A stretch of DNA of 64,000 nucleotides from Rheinheimera riviphila (lineage in GTDB: Bacteria; Pseudomonadota; Gammaproteobacteria; Enterobacterales; Alteromonadaceae), in assembly GCF_004005945.1 (NCBI RefSeq), contig NZ_SACS01000001.1, forward strand, positions 62,001 through 126,000, in the 5' to 3' direction. The translations under genes and the position numbers were made by a program. Below are positions 1 to 6,785 of the stretch, one piece after another; position 1 is the stretch's first letter; the number at the start of each line of letters is the position of its first letter. The notes under the pieces are model-generated. The model was not told the DNA's origin, did not search any database, and saw nothing but the letters and a program-made list of their open reading frames with translations.

Positions 1-444
1 TGCCTGGATATAATACGCCAAAACCGTTGGACCAAAGCGTTCCTGATCGACCCATGGCATTAGCGATCCAATCAAAGTCCCCAGCGGCACAAAAGCAAAT
101 ACCAACGCGACGACAGCATAAGAACCGATAAACCGACCCAGTTGATATTGCCAGCTGACCAGCGGTTTGCTGTACACCAGCTCCTCCATTTGACTGGCAT
201 TGTTGCGAAGTGCGGTACTGCCGACAAAGTTCACCACCAGAAACATCGAAAAAATCGACATCACCAGCAATGTCTGACTAATGGCAAAAGGGCCATTACC
301 CCAGACTTCACCACCACCGCCGATCTGCACAGATTCGGAGGAAGCAGCAAAAAACGTCATTAAAAAGAACAACAGGGACGTCACATAAAACGATGGCTGG
401 CGCAGGTAATAACGCCATTCAAAGCGGATAAGTTGCCAAAGCAT
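1..444 (-). CDS. ABC-2 type transporter permease, N-terminal part
   Basis: Partial gene: the first 148 codons are present and the frame is still open at the left edge. The start is the ATG at 444, preceded by a GAGG-like ribosome site. The protein opens MLWQLIRFEWRYYLRQPS, a cytoplasmic amphipathic start, followed by a hydrophobic segment at about residues 17-32 and further hydrophobic stretches at about 60-75 and 105-135. This is the pattern of ABC-2 permeases that pair with a separate ATPase; some members of this group also carry an M1-aminopeptidase domain further on, which cannot be tested here. The ATPase gene lies 10 bp upstream on the same strand, so the two almost certainly form one exporter. 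Substrate unknown. Confidence 0.8.
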   Translation of the reverse strand, partial: MLWQLIRFEWRYYLRQPSFYVTSLLFFLMTFFAASSESVQIGGGGEVWGNGPFAISQTLLVMSIFSMFLVVNFVGSTALRNNASQMEELVYSKPLVSWQYQLGRFIGSYAVVALVFAFVPLGTLIGSLMPWVDQERFGPTVLAYYIQA

Positions 445-454
445 GGTGAATTCC

Positions 455-1336
455 TCAGGCTGACTGCCGCTGACGTGAATTAAACAAGGTGGAGAAATAC
501 ACGTCTTCCAGCCCGGCCGGCGTCGCGTCAAACCCTTGCGGTTGCGATATGGCGAACACGTTCAGCACAGTGCGACCTGCAAACAAGCGTTTGGAAATCA
601 CTGGTAATTGTTGCTCCAGCTCAACCGCTTCCGCTTGCGACACCGTTTTACTCCAGACCTGGCCTTGCAGCTCGTCTACCAGTTTTAATGGCTCGCCTTG
701 TAGTAAAATTTGCCCACCGGCCAACACGGCCATTTGAGGACAAAGTTCAGCCACGTCATCAACGATATGGGTGGATAAAATAATCACTTTTTCTTCGCCC
801 AGACTCACCAGTAAATTGTGAAATCTGTTGCGTTCTTCCGGATCCAGACCGGCGGTAGGTTCATCGACGATCAACAGTTTCGGATCGCCCAGCAACGCCT
901 GCGCGATACCAAAACGCTGGCGCATCCCACCAGAGAAGCTGCTGACCGCTTTGTCTTTATGTTGAAATAAGTTGGTATGGGCCAATAACGCATTCACCGT
1001 TTCATGACGGGATTTTTTCTCAGCTAAGCCTTTAAGCACCGCCAGATGATCAAGTAAATCAAAAGCGCTGATCCTTGGATAAACATTAAAATCTTGTGGC
1101 AGATAACCCAGAGTGCGGCGCAGCGCATTCGGGTTTTGTAACACATCAATACCATCAAAATTGATGGTGCCGGTATCGGCGCTTTGTAAGGTGGCGATGG
1201 TGCGCATCAGGCTGGATTTACCGGCGCCATTCGGGCCTAACAGCCCGTACATGCCTTTGGGAATATTCAGGCTGACATCGGCCAATGCTTTAACGCCATT
1301 GCCGTAAGTTTTCGATAGGTTTTTGATTTCTAACAT
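455..1336 (-). CDS. ABC transporter ATP-binding protein (ABC-2 exporter)
   Basis: A 293-residue ATPase that would energise the permease encoded just downstream. Walker A is GPNGAGKS at residues 34-41, the signature is SGGMRQR near 133, and Walker B with its catalytic glutamate is LLIVDEPTAGLD. The H-loop histidine is in STHIVDD. The frame stays open for 26 codons upstream, but the ATG at 1336 is chosen because AGGAAG sits just before it and the protein then begins MLEIKNLSKTYG, the normal start of this family. The C-terminal 80 residues are a regulatory extension typical of drug and antibiotic exporter ATPases. Family assignment is firm; substrate is not known. Confidence 0.93.
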   Translation of the reverse strand: MLEIKNLSKTYGNGVKALADVSLNIPKGMYGLLGPNGAGKSSLMRTIATLQSADTGTINFDGIDVLQNPNALRRTLGYLPQDFNVYPRISAFDLLDHLAVLKGLAEKKSRHETVNALLAHTNLFQHKDKAVSSFSGGMRQRFGIAQALLGDPKLLIVDEPTAGLDPEERNRFHNLLVSLGEEKVIILSTHIVDDVAELCPQMAVLAGGQILLQGEPLKLVDELQGQVWSKTVSQAEAVELEQQLPVISKRLFAGRTVLNVFAISQPQGFDATPAGLEDVYFSTLFNSRQRQSA

Positions 1337-1523
1337 GCTTCTTCCTGGCTGCTGTTTGAAGTGATGACAAAAAATATGCTGTATGGTCAAAAATGCCGAC
1401 CGCAACTCGCGCACAAGTCACGACTGAATTTCACCTGATAGCAGAATGCCAGAGCGGCGTGAAATCACCAAAGCAAAATATTTACAAAGTATTTCAGTTT
1501 GTTTCAAAAGTGGCAGTCTTTGC

Positions 1524-1553
1524 TTGAGTCAAGACCCGGAGCGCGATTAAGAT
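1524..1553 (+). promoter_or_regulatory. Probable sigma-70 promoter of the response regulator gene
   Basis: TTGAGT (1524-1529), an 18-bp spacer, and TAAGAT (1548-1553). Transcription would start near 1560, just ahead of the AAGGGG ribosome site used by the regulator gene at 1578. Judged by eye only. Confidence 0.45.
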
Positions 1554-1577
1554 ACTTTGCAAACACAAGGGGTGCGA

Positions 1578-2960
1578 ATGACCAAGCCACTGATTTTATT
1601 GATAGAAGACAATCGAGAAGTACGACTGAGTGCGCGTTTTATTCTTGAGGATCATGGCTTTAGCATCACGGAGCTGGAAAGCCCGACACAGGCAATTGAG
1701 TATCTACAAACGCAGTCTGCTGCTTTAATTTTGCTTGATATGAATTTTGCGCTGGATACCACTTCAGGCGAAGAAGGATTACGTTTTCTACGCTGGTTGC
1801 AACAGCAGCCGCACAATATTCCGGTCGTCGCGATGACGGCTTGGTCCAATACACAGCTTGTAGTGCAGGCAATGCAGCTAGGCGCTGGCGACTTTATCGA
1901 AAAACCCTGGCAAAACCAGCGCTTGGTGCAAGTGATTTCGCAGCAGCTTAAGCTCAAAGAATTGCAGCAAAAAAACCAGCAGTTAAGCTCAGCCCTTCAC
2001 GATAACGAACCCGAGTTGGTGTGGCAAAGTGCCACCATGCAACGGCTGATGCAGCAATTACAGGCCGTAGCCACCAGCGACGCTCATATTCTGCTGACCG
2101 GTGAAAATGGCACTGGCAAAAGTCAGCTGGCGCAGTTTATTCATCGCCATTCTGGCCGCAAAGCTGCGCCTTTAATCAGCGTCAATATGGGGGCCATTCC
2201 GGAAACCTTGTTTGAAAGTGAGATGTTCGGCCATAAAAAAGGGGCGTTTACTGACGCCAAAGAACAGCGCATTGGCCGTTTTACGCTGGCACAAGGTGGC
2301 TCGTTATTTCTGGACGAAATCGCCAGTTTGCCGTTGCCACAACAAGCCAAATTATTACGGGTGCTGGAATCGGGGCATTACGAAGTGCTGGGTTCTAGTG
2401 TCACTGAACAAAGTGATGTACGGTTACTGAGCGCCAGTAATGGCAACTTCACGCAGCTCATCAGCGATGGGTTGTTTCGACAAGATTTGTACTACCGTTT
2501 GAATACACTGGAGTTTCGGGTGCCGGCACTACGGGAACGGCCGGAGGATATTGTGCCGCTGGTGCGGTTTTTCCTGCAAAAGCATGGCCTGCGTTATCAG
2601 AAAACGGCGTTGCGGTTATCGCCTGCCGCCGAAAAACAACTGCAAGCCTATGGCTGGCCCGGCAATATCCGCGAATTAAGCCATCTGATCGAACGCGCGG
2701 TGTTGTTGTGTCAGGATACGGTGATTGAACCTGCGGATCTGGCGTTGCCAAAGCAGGTGAGTGCAATGTCCGCGAACGAACACGATACGCAGCAACTGCC
2801 GATGATGACGTTGGAACAAGCAGAATTACAGTTGGTTCGCCAGGCTTTAGGTCACTGTCAGGGCAATAAACAAAAAACCGCTGATCTGCTGGGTATTACT
2901 AAATCGTCCTTGTATCGCAGACTGGAAAAGTATGGCCTGGAGCAATATGGCGCCGAGTGA
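1578..2960 (+). CDS. Sigma-54-dependent NtrC-family response regulator
   Basis: A 460-residue enhancer-binding activator. An N-terminal receiver domain (about 1-120) has the acidic pair E10/D11, phospho-acceptor D54 and conserved K109. The central AAA+ domain has Walker A GENGTGKS (175-182), the sigma-54 contact loop GAFTDA (222-227) and Walker B GSLFLDEI (241-248). A Fis-type helix-turn-helix occupies about 415-455 (GNKQKTADLLGITKSSLYRR). The start at 1578 is preferred over the in-frame 1557 because AAGGGG precedes it. The contact loop has D where most members have the second G (GAFTGA). The histidine kinase gene overlaps the 3' end. The sigma-54 promoter and tandem palindromes downstream make the adjacent efflux operon the likely target. 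Confidence 0.93.
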   Translation: MTKPLILLIEDNREVRLSARFILEDHGFSITELESPTQAIEYLQTQSAALILLDMNFALDTTSGEEGLRFLRWLQQQPHNIPVVAMTAWSNTQLVVQAMQLGAGDFIEKPWQNQRLVQVISQQLKLKELQQKNQQLSSALHDNEPELVWQSATMQRLMQQLQAVATSDAHILLTGENGTGKSQLAQFIHRHSGRKAAPLISVNMGAIPETLFESEMFGHKKGAFTDAKEQRIGRFTLAQGGSLFLDEIASLPLPQQAKLLRVLESGHYEVLGSSVTEQSDVRLLSASNGNFTQLISDGLFRQDLYYRLNTLEFRVPALRERPEDIVPLVRFFLQKHGLRYQKTALRLSPAAEKQLQAYGWPGNIRELSHLIERAVLLCQDTVIEPADLALPKQVSAMSANEHDTQQLPMMTLEQAELQLVRQALGHCQGNKQKTADLLGITKSSLYRRLEKYGLEQYGAE

Positions 2961-4272
2961 TATGGACAAGAGTAAAATGGCCAAGAGCTTTAAAACTTTG
3001 TCTTTTCACTCGCTGGAAGCCAGCAGCCGATGGCACTCTTTGCTACTGCTGGTGGTAAGCTGCTCGCTGGCGTTGCTGGCAAGTTGGACCTGGCCGCACT
3101 GGTGGATTTGGCTCGCGGCAACCCTGCTGCTGTTTCTGCTCAATCGCCAGCAATATCTAGCCCGAAAACGCTTATTAGCCGCCTTTAATCGCGCCAGCGT
3201 ACAGCTGGAAGCCTTGCAGAATCAGGATTACAGCTTACAGGCCAAACCAGCGTTTCAAACTGGCATCGCCGCGACTTTTCAAAGTCAATTGCAACAACTT
3301 GGCGAGCAATTGCAACAACGGAAAAGTTTTTTCGATGAACAGCAGTTTTTACTGTACCGGCTGATCGACCAGCTGAATACACCGATCTTAGTCTTTGATC
3401 ACAAACAACAACTTAGCTACGCCAACAGTGAATTTAACCATTTATTTGGCCGACCTTGGCAGAGTTTGCGCCATGCCTCGGCGGCGTTACTGGGGCTTTC
3501 CAGCGAACCGAACTGGCATTTTGTTGACCAAAGCCGCCAACGACAATGGCAAATCCGCCATAGCCGTTTTTTGGACCAAGGTCAGCGCCATCAATTATTG
3601 GTGTTTATCAATATTCAGGCGGCACTACGCGAAACCGAACTACAGGCCTGGCAACAGCTGATCCGGGTGCTCAGTCATGAAATTCGTAACTCGTTAACAC
3701 CGGTGTTGGCGTTATCTGAGTATCTGAAAAGCAAACTGCCGGCTGGGCGGGAACAGGAAGCTCTGGACGTCATTAGCCAGCGCAGCCAACACTTGCAAGA
3801 TTTTGTTGGCCGTTATAGCGAGCTGAACAAACCGCTACTAGTCCAGCTCCAGCAGCTGCAGGCCAGCCGATTGGTGACGGCATTGCAATTGTTATTCAAG
3901 GAACAGCAGCTCCAAGCAAAAGGCGAAGACTTGGAGTTTTGCAGCGATGGCATGCTGCTGCAACAGGTGCTGATTAATCTGCTGAAAAACGCTATTGAAG
4001 CCGGTAGCCCAAGCGGCACTATTGAGCTGTCGTTCCGCCAGCTAGATAGCAGTATTGAAATCTGTCTGCTGGATCAAGGACAGGGTATTGCCAATCCACA
4101 AGATTTATTCGTCCCCTTTTATAGTACTAAACCAACTGGTCAAGGCATTGGGTTAGTGCTATGTCAGCAAATCATCGAACAAATCGGCGGCCAATTGCAC
4201 CTTAGTAACAGAACCGACGGCAAAACCGGCGCCTGCGCCCGGATCTTGCTTTCGCGTCCGGTTTCGGATTAG
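2932..4272 (+). CDS. Sensor histidine kinase, partner of the sigma-54 regulator
   Basis: A kinase of up to 446 residues, NtrY-like in its C-terminal half. Two hydrophobic segments (about 36-51 and 57-70) form a membrane hairpin with almost no periplasmic loop, so it probably senses a signal in the membrane or cytoplasm. A PAS-like region covers about 140-190. The H-box is VLSHEIRNSLTPV with H249; the N-box is LINLLKNAIEAG, and the G-boxes are LLDQGQGIA and GQGIGLVLC. Its start overlaps the regulator gene; ATGs at 2932, 2947, 2962 and 2977 are all possible and ribosome sites do not decide between them. Translational coupling with the regulator is likely. Signal unknown. Confidence 0.9.
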   Translation: MAWSNMAPSDMDKSKMAKSFKTLSFHSLEASSRWHSLLLLVVSCSLALLASWTWPHWWIWLAATLLLFLLNRQQYLARKRLLAAFNRASVQLEALQNQDYSLQAKPAFQTGIAATFQSQLQQLGEQLQQRKSFFDEQQFLLYRLIDQLNTPILVFDHKQQLSYANSEFNHLFGRPWQSLRHASAALLGLSSEPNWHFVDQSRQRQWQIRHSRFLDQGQRHQLLVFINIQAALRETELQAWQQLIRVLSHEIRNSLTPVLALSEYLKSKLPAGREQEALDVISQRSQHLQDFVGRYSELNKPLLVQLQQLQASRLVTALQLLFKEQQLQAKGEDLEFCSDGMLLQQVLINLLKNAIEAGSPSGTIELSFRQLDSSIEICLLDQGQGIANPQDLFVPFYSTKPTGQGIGLVLCQQIIEQIGGQLHLSNRTDGKTGACARILLSRPVSD

Positions 4273-4288
4273 GCCGTCCGAAATCGGA
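4257..4288 (+). promoter_or_regulatory. Tandem palindromes, candidate enhancer (UAS) for the sigma-54 regulator
   Basis: Two copies of TCCG-N4-CGGA: TCCGGTTTCGGA at 4257-4268, spanning the end of the kinase gene, and TCCGAAATCGGA at 4277-4288. The second extends to the 18-bp palindrome CCGTCCGAAATCGGACGG (4275-4292 approximately). Their starts are exactly 20 bp apart, about two helical turns, and they lie 65-95 bp upstream of the -24 element at 4352. This is the arrangement expected of paired enhancer-binding sites. The second could alternatively act as a hairpin at the end of the kinase transcript, though no T-run follows it. Confidence 0.6.
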
Positions 4289-4351
4289 CGGTTCGGCACT
4301 TCACCATGAAGCCAACCCGAATATACCCTTAAATATCAATGAATTAACTTA

Positions 4352-4367
4352 TGGCATAAGCCTTGCT
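4352..4367 (+). promoter_or_regulatory. Sigma-54 (-24/-12) promoter of the efflux operon
   Basis: TGGCATAAGCCTTGCT matches the RpoN consensus TGGCACG-N4-TTGCW, with GG (4353-4354) and GC (4365-4366) exactly 12 bp apart. Transcription would start near 4378, leaving about 90 nt of leader before the adaptor gene. Its position between an NtrC-family regulator and the efflux genes supports function. Confidence 0.75.
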
Positions 4368-4469
4368 ATTTTTAGTGAGTTAGCGAGAACGCAGTGTTCT
4401 GACCATTGTTTCAAACGCCAGAGTCAGACTGCGCATTGATTTTCTATTTAGAAATAAAGGTTTAACCAG

Positions 4470-5717
4470 ATGGACGTACAAAAAACCAAAGCAACATCAG
4501 CCTGGAAAAAGCCATGGGTGTTGCTGGTCGCCGCAGGCTCGCTGGTGCTGGTTGGCACTTTAGTCGCATCCCCTACCCACCGCTACAAAATTGAAAAATC
4601 CCAACTGTTATTTGGTGAAGTCAAACGCGGTGATTTACAGGTAACGGTCGATGGTTATGGTGTACTGCGCTCAGACAAGCAAAAGCTAATCAGTGCGTTG
4701 TCAGCTGCGACTGTCGAAGAAGTAGTGTTAAAACCAGGCGCTGTCGTCAAAGCGGACGATGTGATTTTGCGGTTGAGCGACCCGGAATTGCTACAAGATA
4801 TCGAAGCCGCCAGTATGGCGACCAGTCAGGAGCGCGCCAATTTACGCCGCCAACAACTGACCAATCAACGCGAATATCTGACCGAAGAAGGCCGTTTTGC
4901 TGAACTCAACGCCAACTATCAGATGGTTGCCCTGCGCCATACCGCGGAGGAAGATATGGCGAAAAAAGGCATTGTGTCGCAACTGAGTTTTCAAACCACG
5001 GTGCTGCAAAAAGCCCAACTGGCAGAGCAAGTCACACTGCAAAAAAACCGGTTAAAACAGTTACAGTTGGTGAATCAGGAAGCGCTGACCATTTCGCAGG
5101 AGCAACTGAATCAGGCGATTGCCCGCGAGTCACAACTACGGCAACGGCTGGAACGGCTGACGGTACGTGCCGGTATTGCAGGTGTGTTACAGCGGCTGCC
5201 GGTTGAGCTTGGCCAAAGCGTCACCGCCGGGCAGGAACTGGCGCTGGTCGGCAGTACCGCCGATTTAGTCGCGTTGGTGCGGGTGTCGCAAAGTAAAGCT
5301 GAACAAATTCAACCGGGGCAAAAAGCCCGCATTAATACCAGACGCGAACAAGCCGACGCTATTGTCAGCCGGGTCACGCCACAAGTGGTTGAAGGCACCA
5401 TCGAAGTAGAACTGCAGTTCACCGAAGCAGTGCCGACCTCCGCGCGGCCGGAACTAAACATCGACGCGCAGATTTTCACGGCAGCGCTCAGCGATACGCT
5501 GTACGTCGAGCGGCCGGTCAATTTACAAAGCCACAGCGCCGGTTCGTTATTTAAGCTTTCCGCTGATGGCCAGAATTTAACTGCCACTTCACTGCAATTT
5601 GGCGAAGAAGCCGGTCGTTTTTTACAAATCCAGCAAGGTGCTGCGGTGGGTGAACAGCTGGTGCTGTCCGATATGACGCTGTACCGCGATGCTGACAGCA
5701 TCCATCTGTTGCAATAA
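4470..5717 (+). CDS. Efflux periplasmic adaptor (HlyD/MacA-like membrane fusion protein)
   Basis: A 415-residue adaptor linking an inner-membrane ABC permease to an outer-membrane exit duct. One membrane anchor lies at about residues 16-34 (WVLLVAAGSLVLVGTLVAS). A split biotinyl-lipoyl domain follows: the first half around 60-95 (VDGYGVLRSDKQKLISALSA) and the second around 225-250 (VRAGIAGVLQRLPVELGQSV). Between them is a long alpha-helical hairpin rich in Gln, Glu and Arg (about 105-220). The C-terminal part is a beta-barrel and membrane-proximal domain. It is first in the operon downstream of the sigma-54 promoter; the ATPase follows after 29 bp. No TolC-like gene is present in the window. 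Confidence 0.9.
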   Translation: MDVQKTKATSAWKKPWVLLVAAGSLVLVGTLVASPTHRYKIEKSQLLFGEVKRGDLQVTVDGYGVLRSDKQKLISALSAATVEEVVLKPGAVVKADDVILRLSDPELLQDIEAASMATSQERANLRRQQLTNQREYLTEEGRFAELNANYQMVALRHTAEEDMAKKGIVSQLSFQTTVLQKAQLAEQVTLQKNRLKQLQLVNQEALTISQEQLNQAIARESQLRQRLERLTVRAGIAGVLQRLPVELGQSVTAGQELALVGSTADLVALVRVSQSKAEQIQPGQKARINTRREQADAIVSRVTPQVVEGTIEVELQFTEAVPTSARPELNIDAQIFTAALSDTLYVERPVNLQSHSAGSLFKLSADGQNLTATSLQFGEEAGRFLQIQQGAAVGEQLVLSDMTLYRDADSIHLLQ

Positions 5718-5746
5718 TTTGCTTCACATTTTCCAAAGGAATGATC

Positions 5747-6499
5747 ATGCGCGAACAAAAAATCAATATGCAAGGCATCACCAAAGTCTACGCCACTGAC
5801 GAAATGGAAACCCATGCTTTGCGCGGTATCGATTTGGCGATTTATGCCGGCGATTTTGTGTCGATTTGCGGCCCGTCCGGCTGTGGTAAATCCACTTTAT
5901 TGTCCTTGTTGGGACTGCTGGATATGCCAAGCGGTGGCAGTTATCAGATTGAAGGTAAAGAAGTCAGTGGTCTTAGCCTTAGCGAAGCGGCCTATATCCG
6001 CAATGAAAAAATTGGTTTTATCTTTCAGTCATTTAACTTAATTGACGAACTGACAGTGTTTGACAATGTGGCTTTGCCTTTACGTTATCGCCGCCAAACT
6101 GTGCCTAAAGCCGAGCTGGAAGCGCGGGTGATGGCCTGCCTGAAAACCGTGGATATGACACATAGAGCCGGCCATCGACCAAACCAGCTTTCGGGTGGTC
6201 AGCAACAACGCATTGCCATCGCCCGCGCGTTGGTCGGCTCGCCTGCCCTGCTACTGGTCGATGAACCAACCGGTAACCTCGATTCCAGAAATGGCGACGC
6301 GGTGATGGATATGTTGTGTGAGCTCAATAATAACGGCACCACGCTGTGTATGGTGACGCACGACCCACGTTACGCCGATATGGCCAGTCGTAAATTGCAT
6401 TTACTGGATGGTCGCATTCTGGATGCCGATGGCACGCCGTTACAGCAAACTTCACGGCCTGAACCAACGATCCCGCCATTACTGCAGGTCGCACCATGA
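5747..6499 (+). CDS. ABC efflux ATP-binding protein (MacB/LolD type)
   Basis: A 250-residue ATPase for the adjacent adaptor and permease. Walker A is GPSGCGKST, the signature LSGGQQQR, and Walker B LLLVDEPTGNLDS; H-loop in VTHDPRY. The motif set is that of the MacB/LolD/FtsE branch, which works with FtsX-fold permeases by mechanotransmission. The longer frame begins at 5741, but that ATG abuts the AAAGGA ribosome site, so the ATG six bases later (5747) is preferred. Its stop overlaps the start of a small ORF in an ATGA arrangement. Confidence 0.92.
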   Translation: MREQKINMQGITKVYATDEMETHALRGIDLAIYAGDFVSICGPSGCGKSTLLSLLGLLDMPSGGSYQIEGKEVSGLSLSEAAYIRNEKIGFIFQSFNLIDELTVFDNVALPLRYRRQTVPKAELEARVMACLKTVDMTHRAGHRPNQLSGGQQQRIAIARALVGSPALLLVDEPTGNLDSRNGDAVMDMLCELNNNGTTLCMVTHDPRYADMASRKLHLLDGRILDADGTPLQQTSRPEPTIPPLLQVAP

Positions 6500-6663
6500 T
6501 TGTCGGCTATCACCTATGGCTGCTGCATAGCCTGTTATTGCCAACAGTGTTGCTGGCTGCGGCGATGTTGTGGCCGACGCCAAATGATCTATACCCAAAA
6601 TCATTGAAGATTCGGGTAGGCGACGAAGGAGCGAGACCCCAGGAGCATAGTAGTCCTATGTGA
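6496..6663 (+). CDS. Small membrane ORF whose 3' end lies in an ERIC repeat
   Basis: A 55-codon frame overlapping the upstream ATPase stop (ATGA). Residues 1-26 (start MIVGYHLWLLHSLLLPTVLL) form one hydrophobic segment. From about codon 32 onward the reading frame runs into the ERIC element at 6590 and stops within it at 6661-6663. The C-terminal half is therefore repeat-encoded and not conserved protein. Either this is a gene truncated by ERIC insertion, or a chance frame kept open by tight coupling to the ATPase. I do not recognise a family. The ATGA overlap and membrane segment argue it is, or was, translated. Confidence 0.4.
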   Translation: MIVGYHLWLLHSLLLPTVLLAAAMLWPTPNDLYPKSLKIRVGDEGARPQEHSSPM

Positions 6664-6717
6664 CTGGGGCGAGCGACTGAAGACAACAACCCCGAATATT
6701 CAAGGATGAAGGGTATA
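6590..6717 (+). repeat. ERIC repeat, copy 1 (128 bp)
   Basis: A 128-bp imperfect palindrome bounded by TATACCC (6590-6596) and GGGTATA (6711-6717). The centre holds the ERIC landmarks CCCCAGGAGC and TGACTGGGGCGAGCG. It lies between the ATPase and permease genes, in the transcribed direction. A second, same-length copy is at 47112. In RNA it can fold into a long hairpin and could affect transcript processing within this operon. Confidence 0.85.
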
Positions 6718-6785
6718 AACGAAACTGAGATTTTGACAAAAGGATGAACCAATGATGTCCATCTATACATTACAAGGACAATAAG

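Noticed and set aside
1511-1523. A second possible sigma-54 site (TGGCAG...TTGC) upstream of the regulator gene
   Set aside because: The GG and GC are 10 bp apart instead of 12, a spacing RNA polymerase with sigma-54 does not tolerate. A sigma-70 pair fits the same region better.
6752-6784. Ten-codon ORF just before the duplicated permease gene
   Set aside because: ATGATG to TAA encodes MMSIYTLQGQ with no ribosome site or leader-peptide bias; probably chance.
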